Shown here: in pieces, positions 1 through 12,700 of the stretch
How positions within the stretch are numbered: position 1 is the first letter of the stretch
Layout of the letters: every line of letters starts with the position of its first letter
From: Zygaena filipendulae
Taxonomy: Eukaryota; Arthropoda; Insecta; Lepidoptera; Zygaenidae
Direction: 5' to 3'
Assembly (NCBI GenBank): GCA_907165275.2
Contig: OU015652.1
Span: 6,959,001-7,023,000 of the forward strand
Length of the DNA stretch: 64,000 nucleotides
Made by a program: the position numbers and the translations under genes
The notes under the pieces: generated by a model
The model's input: the letters and a program-made list of their open reading frames with translations, nothing else
Databases searched by the model: none
Told to the model about the DNA's origin: nothing

Positions 1-338
1 ATATTCTTTGGTCCATATCCAGTTATGGGTTGGTACATATCCAGTCTCTAATTACCTCCTCATGCTATACTAAATTGCCTTAAATGTTTTGTATTATTTC
101 AAATTTTTTAACAAACAAAACAAAGTGCTAACATTAATGATCATAAATAATATTTATGAAAAACTACAATAATAGTAACTTATAATTATTCTACACCACT
201 ATATTATGTAAACACTTGTTTTTAAGAGAATAAAGATAGTAATAAAATACATATCATTTAAATTATTAAATAGAATTAGATACAATTGATTATACTCTCA
301 TACTTTCGTAGATAAGTATTGAAGAAGCTTTTATATCA

Positions 339-537
339 TACTAACTGTTCCCTGCGTTTCCACCCGCGTTAATTTCGGATATCCCGCTGGAATTCCAGGT
401 CAAAAAGTACCCTATGTCCTTTTTTGTACCCTTGACAACTTATATGCAAAATTTCGTGATGATCGGTTGAGCCGTCTAGGCATGAAAGCATAATAGACCG
501 ACAGACAGACAGAGTTACATTCGCATTTATAATATCG
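339..537 (-). repeat. Helitron-like family copy, degenerate hairpin
   Basis: Reads from a degraded ctagctg-like end (ctaactgttccctgcg) through the diagnostic pieces aaaaagtaccctatgtcc and gcaaaatttcgtgatgatcgg to the tail cgcatttataatat. The GC hairpin arms are mutated, so the copy is old. Confidence 0.6.
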
Positions 538-554
538 ATATCTATATAAAATCA

Positions 555-675
555 CAAATTTTGCATTCATATTTTCAGGGGTAGAGAAAAGGAAATAGGG
601 TACTTTTCATCCCAGAATTCCTGCGGGAACTCCGAAATTATCATGGGTGAAACCGCAGCGACAGCTACTAATGAT
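555..675 (+). repeat. Helitron-like family copy, 3' part
   Basis: Contains ggggtagagaaaaggaaa, gggtacttttcatccc and the degraded terminal hairpin tgggtgaaaccgcagcgaca followed by gctacta. It faces the copy at 339-537 tail to tail. Confidence 0.6.
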
Positions 676-747
676 ATAAAAGCTAAGAATTGATAAAATT
701 TTAAAAACAATTTTGTGGCTTGGATTTCCTTAACAGACATTTTTAAG

Positions 748-3700
748 ATATGCAATGTCATTGCTTGATGGGAGTATTTCCAGAAATAAGTAGAGTGTGG
801 CTTACAATAGATAGCAACATTTATGTGTGGGCATTTGAACATGGAAGTGATGTGGCCTACTTTGATGGGCTCGGAGAAACTATAGTGAGTGTGGGCCTTG
901 TCAAACCAAAGGCTGGTGTGTTCCAGAGCTTTGTCAAATACCTACTAGTTCTGACAACTACTGTTGAAATAGTTGTATTAGGTAAATATTTACTTTATTT
1001 TTAACCATTTGAAAAAGGCCCAAGAACAAGTTAATCTATAGTACCATAATATTATGAAGAGGAAAAGTCTATTTTGTGTGTAAACTGAACCACCTTAATT
1101 CTCACACTGATAGGGGTTCAGCATCATTGAGAATAGAAAAAAAGAGTTCCCAAGGGAGTTTTAAATATACATAGGGTATTTTTTGTCCTAAGGAAATTAC
1201 AAAATTGATGCGGCTGGAACCCATTAAATATTAGAATATCATGAAAATCAATTTGTCACATTCAGATGTTTACATTTTATATTTTTGTTACAGGTGTTAC
1301 ATTTTCTTCTAATAAATCAAATGGAACTAAAGAACTTGAAGAGATACATTTGGTCCCAGAACCTGTGTTTGTGCTACCCACTGATGGTATATCAATGATG
1401 ACGGTGAAATCAACTTCTATAGGGCGAATATTTATGGGAGGCAAAGATGGATGTTTGTATGAGATCACATATCAAGTTAGTATTATATTATTATTATATG
1501 AAAATCTACAACCTGTGTTTTAGTTCAGATAAATATCGTAAAAATGTCAATTTAGCCAAGACTTGTACAAAGAAGATATTTAAAAATAATGTCTGGTAAT
1601 AACCACTGAATGAACTAGATTTCACAGTTGTCCTGCTAGCAGCTAGAGCAATAATATTTAAGTTTATGATATTGTGCCTTCGTTTCACTGTAATCAGAAG
1701 TTTACTAGTTACTGCTATCAACTAGTGAAAGTGACGCTAGTGCATAAACATTATTATTATTTCTAGCTGTGCATGCCAAATTTCATCCAAATCTGTTCAG
1801 TCTTTTTTACGTGATTGAGTAACAAACATCGAAACATCTACACTTTCACATTTATAATATTAGTAGGATTATTATAGCCTTTATTTAACTTTCCCTTTAT
1901 TTCACAATTCATACCACATGGGCAAATTTTTTATGTTAATTTATTTTACAGGCCCAATTGGGATGGTTTGGCAAACATTGCAAGAAAGTTAACCATTCTA
2001 CTAGTGCTCTGTCATTTCTAATGCCTTCATTCCTCAATGCGGCATTGTATGATGAAGATCCAATTGTAAAGATAGAAGTAGATAACTCACGTCATCTATT
2101 ATACACACTGAGTGAAAAAGGTGCCATAGAAATGTTTGATTTGGGGAGAGATGGCGAAGGATTGACTCGAGTAGTGAGACTGACACAAGGGAAAATTGTT
2201 GCAGCTGCTGTTGATATAGTCAAGTTAGTTTAATAAAGTTTAGCAATTGTAGTGATACCTTCTCTCTCAATCTTTACATGCTCAATAATATTACATGTTC
2301 CCTGTGGCTGTTCCACTTTCACCTGTGGTAATTTCGTGGTAATTTTCGCGCAGGAATTTCGAGATAAAAGTACCCTAAATGCTTCCCTTGTACCCTTGAA
2401 AATTAAATGCAAAATTTCATAATGATCGGCTGAGTAGTATAGTGTGAAAGCATAACAAACAAACTCACATTCATATTTATAATACTAATAATTTTACACT
2501 GTCAATCTACAGTTGACCACCGCTAATTGCTATCCTATTCCTATTTTTAATTTTATGAGACACATGTTACAAAGTGTTAAACGTATTTCTCATCCAACTA
2601 TGTAGTTTCAATGAGTGTACCTTTGTTGCTTAAAACCATTGAGCAAAAGTCAAAATTGCTTATCGGTAATTTATATTATGAAGCTGGAACGTCCTGTTAT
2701 TGTTTAAATACATACAATACCATAAAAGATCACTGACTCAATGACCAAACACTAAACTACTCTAAAACTACTAGAGCTCATTAGGTTTATGGAATATCCC
2801 TCCTTTCTTCATGAACTCCCAAATTAACATGGGAACATGGGTGCGGGTAAAACCTCAGGGAACAGCTAGTATTAATATAAATTCTGAGCAGAAGCAAAAT
2901 TATCGTAATTTTTATAGGTAATATTGATTGCTACGCTATACTAGTTTGCTTACTTGAGGTTTAAACTCCGCACTTTCAAAGCCTAAAGAAAGATCTTGCT
3001 TTAGTTGCACAAATATAGTTGTGATGATTAGCTTATCTGTTGCATTTAACTATATCTTGCTATAATTTTGTTGTAATATATATCTCAAAGGAGGACTACA
3101 TTGACGATAAACATTTCAGGACACTCGAAGGAACTAACTTCAAACCAGTCATAGCCATATCAGCTGTTGAGTTGTCCGAGTCGGAACATTTAAATCTAGT
3201 GGCAGTGACGCGGACTGGCGCCCGACTTTATTTCAACGCTGGAATCGGAGAGTAAGAAAATATGTGTTACGACTATACTTCTATACTAATATTAGTAGGT
3301 AAAGAGATAGTGTTTGTATGTTGGGATGTAGGAAATAATCTCTGGAACTACAAAAACGATTCTAGGACAGAAAATTACAGTACCCTTGAGTGAGGAAAAA
3401 TGCGGAGAAACGGTTAGTGTTATTATATGTATACTCGTATTAAAATATTTTCATAGTCAGAGGTATACGTTTCTAGCTTGTATAGTTTTGGCACTATACT
3501 AGCCCGCGATTTCGCTCGCTTCAAAGTAGATTTTACTTAAAATACTTATTGTCCTTTTCTATACCCCTGACAATCTCATGCTCATGATGATCGATTGAGT
3601 AGTTAAGGCATGAGAGCGTATCAATCAGATAAAAGAACTCACATTCGCACTTAGGATATAGTATACGCATATAATTAGATCTCGCTAGATTGGCTATATT

Positions 3701-6700
3701 GTTTCAGTGTGGACCAAGGTGGTCCCGACCGGCCGCAGTACCTCACCTTGATACACGTGAGACTGCCGCCGGGGTTCACACCTAACGCTTCTGTACTGAA
3801 ACCGAAGCAAGTGCATAACGCTGTTTATGAAAATGGTATGTAGCATTCGACATATTTTATTATAAATACAATAATATTATGTTTGTTCGCATTATTTTAT
3901 TTAGATGACATAAAAATTGTGTCTGCTTTCTAACCGATTCGATCTGTTCTGTCCTTAGAAGAATAACTTCTGTCGTTATATTTGGAAGACGTATTGCTGA
4001 CGAAGACGCATGACGTGTAAAACGTCAAATGTTTTATTTCATTAATCTACAAAATTGAGCAAAGTCTTATTTTTTAGGTGAATTTATTAATATCTGACCC
4101 CATACAATGATCCCAAAAAATAGACATACAGCTGATGATGAAGTTAAAGGTCATATTAAACTAAAATAAGTGTATTAATCTTTAATGATATCTTCTATAG
4201 AGTTCTGTTCACTCAAATTTCCGGAACCATTGAACGGATTATAATGCGGTTTTCACAGGTAGATTAATCTTAGCTCGGAGCAACATATAGGCTTGGTTTT
4301 ATTTAAATCTGATCTTAGAAAAAAAAAAGTTGTAGCGTTTCATGTAAATATTATTTAAGCAAAAGTGATCATCCCTCTGCGCTTGGGCGTGCTAAACTTT
4401 TCGGCTGATTCTATAGAGCGGTTCCCGCAGGCACCTTGGTGATGGTGTGCTCCGGCGGCGGCGGCGGCGGGGGCGGCGCGGGCGGGGCGGGCGGCGCGGG
4501 CGGCGAGGCGGAGACGCTGTGGTGCCTGTCGCGCGCGCTGCCCGCGCCCGGCTTCAGCGAGGCGCACACGCTGCTGCCGCTCGACGGGCCCGCGTGGGCG
4601 CTCACCCCGCTGCCCGCCCTGCACGACGAGCATCTCTCCCCGGCTTTGCTCGCCAAAAAAGGTACGACATCGCGCCCGTACCTACCACCACGAGGACGAT
4701 GTCAACTGGGGAGGTTTCTTATTTATTAAAGTCAACTGACGGTGCGTACAATAAAGTACTGATAGGCTAGCGCTAGGTGACTTAATGTAAATTTTTATTC
4801 CATCGTGTAGATTAATTAAAAAAAACGGCTATACACTATAGAGTCGAATTGTTGCGTGAAGTCATTGTACAGTTTACCTGTATGGGGGATACATTTCACG
4901 AGCCTCCATTCTTAAACCTTAACGTGTTTTGTCTATTTAAGGCTTAGGAATGAATAGAATCTAGATTTTCATACCCTTGCACCATGCGTATTATGTAGTT
5001 AAAATAGTTTTTGTGGTCCGTATTGCAGAAGTATGGAGCGTGTCTCGCTGGGCGGTGGTGACCGGGTGCGGCGCGGCGCTGCTGGCGGCCGGCGCGCCGC
5101 CCGACCTGCTGCGCGCGCTGCTGCGGGACTGCCGCGGGCCCGACGCGCAGCCCGTCAAGGACTTCTTCCAGGTACGGGTGCACGGGTGTCGCGCTCGCTT
5201 CGCCGGGATATCTCAGTACACATACACATACTTTTATTCGACAACACGTCATTTCTTTACAGTAAAATATGCAAACAAGTTATTACAATTTAAAAAAATC
5301 GCATAGTAATTGCTATTATGACACTACAGTATACCTACAGTTCGCTATACCAAGTTTATGCTCTTATCAAAATTCAGCTTCGAAAACTACGGATTTGCTT
5401 GTCCATTCCCAGTGGAATAATAATGTATGGTAGGTATATAAAGATAGGAAAAGATAATAATATTATATAATAAAATTCTTCACTTTATTATTATTCACTC
5501 AATTATTATTATTATTATTATAATATATAATAAAATTCTTCACTTGCTCGGTCATCAAAGTTGAGCACGCGGTTAAAAAGCAACTATGCACTCATGTATA
5601 CCAAATAACTATTATTCACCTACAAGATGGATTAGAAATTGAAATAGAGTCACCACGCCCGTTGATTGTGCACTGTGCACTGTGCACTGTGCAGCTGCTG
5701 AGCGCGGAGCAGGCGTGCGCGTGCGCGCTGCAGCTGGCGTGCGAGGGCGCGGCGGGCGGCGACCCCGCCGTGGGCGAGTGGGCGGTGCGCGCCTTCTACC
5801 TGTACGGCAACCAGCCCGCGCCCGCCTCGCTCTACCAACACACCTCGCACACCAACATGCATTCTACTACTATGGGTATGTATTATTTATCTATACTTTG
5901 TCTATTACTAGCTGACCCCCGCGGTTTCACCCGCGGTAATTTCGGAGTTTTCGCGGGAATTGCGGGATAAAAAGTACCCTATGTCACTCAGGTTCACTTT
6001 ACCTTCCTATAAGTGAAAGAATTTTGAAAATTGGTTCAGTAGATCCAGAGATTACAACCTCACAAACTCCGGAGTTCCCGCGGGAATTCCGAGATAAAAG
6101 TACCGTATGTCCCTCAGCATCACTTTAGCTTCCTATAAGTGAAATAATTTTCAAAATCGGTTCAGTAGATCCAGCGATCACCCCCTAAAACCTTACAAAC
6201 TCACAATCTCCTGAGTTCCCGCGGGAATTCGGAATAAAAAGTACCTTACGTGACGTAAGGTACTTTTTAAGGATCACTGTACTTAACTTCCTATAAATGA
6301 AAGAATTTTCAAAATCGGTTCAGTAGATCCAGAGATAGCTGTTCCCCCGTAGTTTTTAAATCCGGAATAAAAAGTACCCTATGACACTCAAAATCACTGT
6401 AGCTTCCTATAAGTGAAAGAATTTTCAAAATCGGTTCAGCAGATCCAGAGATTACCCCCTACAACGTCACAAACTCACAAACTTTTGCTTTTTAAAATAT
6501 TAGTATAGACTCAGAGTAATAAATATACTACGTACGTATAGATACAGAGCTGACGTTTTAGGGGGTAATTTCGGGATCTACGTAGTTTCCTATGAGTGAA
6601 AGAACTTTTAAAATCGTCTTGAGTGACATAGGATACTTTTTATCCCGAACTTTTTACGGGAACTTCGAACTATTACCGAGGGTGAAACCGCGGGGGACAG

Positions 6701-9700
6701 CCAGTATCTCATATTTACTAAAAAAATATCTAACATTTAAATACGTTAATATTCACTACTCACTTGGAAAACTATGTTTTCAAGGGAAGAGATTTTTCGA
6801 TTTTTCGGGTCACTCTTCAATAACTGCGTGTTCATTGTTGTTTGTTATGAAATAGTAAGTATCGTATATGTATTCAATTTTTGAGAGAAATACGCTTTAA
6901 TAACCTACTACTGCTCGGTTTGTCCACGCACCGTTTTGTGAGGATCGACGAAGCTGGCAGGGGACGGAGAGTGTCGCTTCTTTGCGTGTTAACAGAGTAA
7001 TCCTTGCTTCAGCTTCGCCAAAGTTTTCGCCCCGGCAAGTGTCGACGCCGATGACGCTGAGGGGCCCGCAGCCGTACCGCGCGGGCGCCGCGGGCCCGCC
7101 GCACGGCTCGCCGGGCCGCCCGCACGCGCCGCAGAGCCCGTTCCCGGCGGGCGCGCCGTCGCCGCCGCCCGGCTACAGCCAGCCCGGCTTCGTCAACACC
7201 ATGCCGCAGCGGGAGCCGACGTTCGCGATGCAACTCGAATACAGCGCCAAACACAACGGCCTCTACATCTATACAGGAAGAATACTCACACCCATTTGGA
7301 ACTTGAAGTGCGTTTCTAAATCGCAAACGCCGGACAAAAAAGAGTTTGTGAGTATACCTTTTCATTTTTCAAGTGAAACTACTTTTGGCACGGCAGGAAA
7401 GAGATGTGTTTCACATGACACGTTTAAATTTGGCGAGTTTTCCATTAGTTGGTAACAGATAGGGTTGTAATCTCATTTAGTTTTTCTAAAATATTTCACT
7501 GAATTATTTCGATTGGTTCTTTTTAGGCGGCATTTAAACAATGTTTCACTGGCGTGTTTTCGCAATGCTTTTAAATTTATAAAATAAAGTTACAAAATTG
7601 CAGATGTCCAGCGTAGTGACTGGGGAAGACTGCGCTTACATCGTCCAGAAATTGCAAAGAGTATCATCGCTCTTGCAAAGGAGTATCTCATCACCGCACT
7701 CCGAAGAGCACGCATCTTTACAAGCGCTCAAAATTTTCATAAGTATGGGTTCGGCATTAAGTCCGCCTTTTGTACCTAAATAAATTAATTTGTACTAGAC
7801 ATAGGTAAAAATTACTTATAAATATTTTTTCTTAATATTTTTTTTATTTTCTTCCTCTCTTAGCCATGGCAATAGAGATGTTATGTTTATGGAAAGTATT
7901 GTGTGAACATCAATTCCATGTGATCGCTGCCAGTCTCCCAGTGGAGCAACAGAGTGCTCTACAAGCGGCCAGTTTTAGGTACGTATAATATAAAAAAGCC
8001 AATCTGTTATAAAATTGAATATAATAAAAATAAGGCGCGCTAATTGACACTTACGGCCGCACTCTAGGAGTCGTTTTAACGATAAATGTTTGTTGGCATT
8101 TAACGAAATTTATCTTACGGCCCCACTCAGAGTCGACTTTAATGATTACTTAGTTAAGTATAGATTTTTAAAACAAAACTGCCGCAATCAGAGACGTTCA
8201 GTAAATTAATGTTAATTTGCATTTAATGAGATGTAACTTAATTAGTTAAATGCCAAATAACATCAATTTATTAAACTTGTCTGATTGCGGCAGTTTTGTT
8301 TTAAAAATCTATACTTAACTAAGTAATCATTAAAGTCGACTCTGAGTGCGGCGGTTAATTAGTCAAATGACAATTGACATTAACTTAATGAACATCTCTG
8401 ATTGCGACAATTTTATTTTAAAAATCTTTACTTAAAATTAAGTAATCATTAAAACGACTGAGCGCGGCCGATAGTGACGAAAATTCATACATATATTATG
8501 TACTTGCCTAATAAAATACAATTTTCAGAGAGCTATTAGTTGGCGGCCAAGAGGTGGCGTGTTTGTTGCTGGGCTCGCTGGTGGCCGGCTACTTGCGCGA
8601 CAACGCCTCCGTCGACGGCATTTCGCAGAAGTTGAGGCAACTCTGCCCCAGCCTGTACCGGCAGGAGGACGCCACGTGCTCCAAGGTAGGACTGCCTCCA
8701 ACATTACACGTTTAATAACTACATTTAGAGATATATTGAAGCTATTTTTTTTTTATTATTATAACTAGTTGTGAGTATGGGTAGGAAGTACGAATATAAT
8801 GAGTCGAGATAATAAACCAGTTTGCATCTAGCTGCGGTCGTTTCACTGCGTGTGCACTGTGCGCGCTCGTCACATACTTAACATGGCGCAGCCGGTAAAC
8901 GTGTCTAAATAGAAAAAAAATTATTAAAAAACGTAAAATAAAAGTGAACGACGGGCAAATAAAATCAGAACATAGTAAAATAACAGTGCAAAGTGTAAAC
9001 AGTCGGGTGATTAAATATGGAATCGATGCTTCAGCCACCGCCGCCATTTAAATTCGAGAACAATCTTGTAAATGTTACCTCCGGAAACTTAAGTAAAGAA
9101 TGGGAAAAATGGAAAAAATCTTTCATGATTTACTATGAGGCATGTGAGATAAAAAATAAAGAAGCCAAAGTTCAAATTAATATATTATTGCACATAATCG
9201 ATGAAAAATGTCGCGAAGTGTATGATCAATTTCCTGAGTCTTTTACAACATTAGATCAAATATTAAAAAAGTTCGATGAATTTTTCTTACCTAAAAAGAA
9301 CCTAACGGTGGTGAGACACAAATTTTTTACGAGGGATCAACTTGAGATGGAGTCAATCGAACAATACACTTTTGAGTTGAGCAAAATGGCAGCTAAATGT
9401 GAATTTAAAACATTGTCACTGACAATGGACCGGAATTTTCATCTAGAGATTTCATGGAATTTTCACGAGAATGGAAAATCAATCACGTGACGTCATCACC
9501 GCACTATCCACAATCCAACGGTCAAGTAGAACGAGGCGTGCAAATTATAAAAAACATGATTAAGAAAACAAGCTTTGATGGAAGTGATTTCGATTTGGCA
9601 TTGTTGGAATATACAAATACTCCTATAAGTAGTGAGTTAGTGTCACCGGCGCAGTTATTGAATAACAGGAAACTACGAAGTTTAATTCCCTGTCACCCAA

Positions 9701-12700
9701 AACTTTTGCGTCCTAAAATAGCACATGACGTATCACATAAATTAGAAGCTCGACAGTCACAACAAAAACATTACTATGATAGACAAGTCAAAAACTTGCA
9801 GCCTCTAAGAGTAGGTCAAATGGTAAAAGTGAGATATAATGGATCATGGGCCAATGGGACTGTGTCTGATGTGGTGAGCTCGAGATCTTACAAAATAATG
9901 TTGAGCACTGGCTCCATACTAAGGAGAAATCGCAGGCATATAATTATAGACAAGGGCATAATAAACACATCGGGCAGCCTCCCATACTATGCACACTATG
10001 AAGATGATGATTGTCCCCAAACATCGTCTCAAACCCCGGAGAGCCCAACTCGTATCGCGCCCACGCCTGCGCCCGCGCCCACGCCCGCGTCCGCGCCCGC
10101 GCCCGCGCCCGCCCCCGTGCCTGGTACTCATTATGTAACCCGTTTCGGCAGGACAGTGAGACCTCCTGATCGCTGGACCATTCCCGTACGCAGCGGCACT
10201 CGAAATCAGCGAGATAGAGAGTGAAATATGAACTAGCATTAAGAGATGTAATGGCATGATTTCGTTATTATTTGCATGATTTAGTCATTATTTATTGTTG
10301 AGGTTATAAGTTAGTATTATTGTTTCGTAGTATTAATGATCGTATAAATAATAATTCAATGTACCTATAGATGATTCAATGTACTTAATAATAATTGTTT
10401 AAAGAAGGTAACTAATGATTCTATAAAATCTATAAAATATAATGATCTAATACATGATTATAAATTGTTTAAATAAAGTAAATAATGATCTTAAAAATAA
10501 TAAATGAATGTATAATTATAAAATTACTGAAGTACCGATGATTTGATGTGATTAGCATGATTTGATTATTTAATTATTATTCTATGGAGTTAAATAAGTA
10601 TTATGTTAAATTTTTGTTGATTTTGTTTAATTGATGAACTTTATTTTTATTATGATTTGATTATGTAATGGAAAAAGAAAATTGTTAAAAAGGGGAGTTG
10701 TGAGTATGGGTAGGAAGTACGAATATAATGAGTCGAGATAATAAACCAGTTTGCATCTAGCTGCGGTCGTTTCACTGCGTGTGCACTGTGCGCGCTCGTC
10801 ACATACTTAACACTAGTTAGGTTCCATGTATCTGTAGGTAACTATAACATTTGACGAAACTTATTTTAGCTGATCTTGTTAACATTCTGTAATAAATCTG
10901 TCGAACTAACTTAATTTTCAGGCCAATGAATTACTGATGTTCGCTAAGCAACAAAAGAATCCATCGGAAAGAGAAGAAATGCTACAGCACGCTTTGAAAT
11001 TATGCCTGGTAATTATTTTGTGATGTTTGCAGTGCTTATTGTGTTTTGTTCCCTATATCTTTACCTTTCATTTGTAACGCATAAAATTGATTGTTCGAAC
11101 ATAACGCAGGTATTATTTTTATACTGACCGATGAACCAATTTAACTCCCTACTTCTGCTGTAGCGGCTTTTACGCTGCGTCGTGCAGTGTGTGTGCGTTT
11201 GTCTCAGGGTTTGCGCCGCTGCCCAAGCGGAGGAACAGAGTGTGAGTTCGAAATTCAATTTGATATTGTCCATCTCACATACAACAGTAAAAGCCTACGC
11301 CGTTACCACCTCTGAGTTTGCCACTTCGTTGCGGCGGGGCGTGGAGAGGCTCGAGTTGGCGGGGGCGGAAAGTGTCGCTTCTTTACGTAGTAGTAGCAGC
11401 AAAGAATAGAGATTATTTATTTGTTTAGTAGCTGTCCCGCGCGGTTTCACCCGCGATAATTTCGAATTTCCCGCGAAATTGTTCCATAAAAACTGCAACC
11501 CCTTTTCATCCCCTTAGGGGTTGAATTTTCAAAAATTCTTTCTTATCGGATGCCTACGTCATACAAAGAATATGGTAAGCCCTCCAAGTTTTAGTTTTCT
11601 ACGATTAGCGGTTTAGGCTGCGTGTTGATCCATCAGTCATTTAGGACAAAGCATTTTATATGTATAGATTCTATATTTGGGAAGACAAAATTACATCTGT
11701 TTTACTTATACATGATGAAAACAATAATAGTACATCAACCAATCAAGTCTCCACTGTTACGAATAATTTTAAGAAGCGACGCTAAATTTGTCACATGTAA
11801 AATCTACATCTGACAATAGTACACTAACAGCTGACAGTGACAGTCAGTCAGCTCGCTGTCAACCTTACGATACGCACATACACACAACACGTGTACATAC
11901 AAGCCGGCCATCTTTACTTGAGGGGAAGTACTTGAATCAGTTCATTCGTATGGAGTGTCACCGGGCTGGTAGTAGTACTGTTGTCAGTGATAACCGTTTG
12001 GTTGCAGGACGTGGCGCCGAACGTGAACCTGCCGGTGGTCTGCTCCAAGTTGATATCGGCCGGGTTCTACTCGGGCGTGGTGGAGCTGTGCGCCGCGTGC
12101 GCGCGCAAGCTCGACCCGCAGGACAAGGCGCTGCACTACTACAGGAGCGACCAGCCCGCGCAGGACCGCGACGGACATCTGGCTTACTATAGAAGGTACG
12201 CCAACAGCCGGATCCGTGGGTGCTAGTACTATGTTTCAACCCTGCGATCGATTTGTCGGGAGTCGGGACACTTATCGCAAAAATGTTTCGACATACCTCG
12301 GTTATATTTGACTCTACAGGTGTGTCGATATTTTAAATTAAGTCATATGTTATAGTCCTATTTATTTGTCTATGAATCAGACTTGCAGATATTTAACTTT
12401 GTACATGCTCAGTGGCTCGCTGTAGATCTATTTCTTTTAGGTCGTCATGCCGAGCTAAGATGCGCAACAAGATATGTTTATCGAACGAAAGATAAAATTG
12501 TCGACACGACAAATATTTGTGGGCTGTCCAAGCAAAAAAGTGCATTAATGAGGTATTGAGTTAAGACTAAATTCGGTTAAACATTTTTTGCTGCCATGTT
12601 ATCACTGGTAGACAAAACGATATATATGTCGACGAGAATCGACAAAATGGCTCGATAACATTTTATCGTGTTGCGCATCTTAGCTCCGCTGGTGTCCATT

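Larger units (their letters stand above)
1..747. other. Upstream intron of Nup155 (partial), repeat-rich
   Basis: No coding exon was recognised here. The stretch is AT-rich and holds two pieces of the Helitron-like family, in opposite orientations, at about 339-537 and 555-675. The first Nup155 exon in the window starts at 748 with two bases of a split codon, so this is read as the 3' part of an intron whose upstream exon lies outside the window. Confidence 0.6.
982..4430. other. Nup155 introns 1-5, repeat fragments
   Basis: These introns separate the propeller exons. Besides the Helitron-like fragments listed separately, I see short related pieces at about 1765-1872 (no hairpin), 3280-3345 and 4190-4330. 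The last matches, inverted, the element body near 44990-45060. No further coding sequence was recognised. Confidence 0.5.
8770..10812 (+). mobile_element. Short-LTR Ty3/gypsy-type retrotransposon, internally deleted
   Basis: Two 114-bp direct repeats (8770-8883 and 10699-10812) start TG and end CA, appear identical, and are flanked by the 5-bp duplication ctagt at 8765-8769 and 10813-10817. A primer-binding-site position follows the left LTR (tggcgcagccgg from 8884), and a purine tract (aaaaaggggagt) ends at the right LTR. The interior keeps the start of gag and the C-terminal part of integrase. Protease, reverse transcriptase, RNase H and the N-terminal integrase are gone, with the deletion join near 9420 between different frames. 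It lies in sense orientation in a Nup155 intron. Identical LTRs suggest recent insertion; movement would need proteins from another copy. Confidence 0.92.
8686..10921. other. Nup155 intron occupied by an LTR element
   Basis: After the donor at 8685 about 80 bp of ordinary intron precede the LTR insertion at 8770-10812, and about 100 bp follow it before the acceptor of the 10922 exon. Without the element the intron would be roughly 190 bp, similar to its neighbours. Confidence 0.85.

Noticed and set aside
4355..4770. Several GC-rich ORFs on both strands around the 4431-4661 exon
   Set aside because: They are frame and strand shadows of the GC-rich Nup155 exon; only the frame continuing MVMVCSGGG joins both neighbours in phase.
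8041..8480. CRISPR-like or satellite array because of repeated motifs
   Set aside because: The repeats are inverted, not direct with unique spacers; they form nested palindromic MITEs in a eukaryotic intron.
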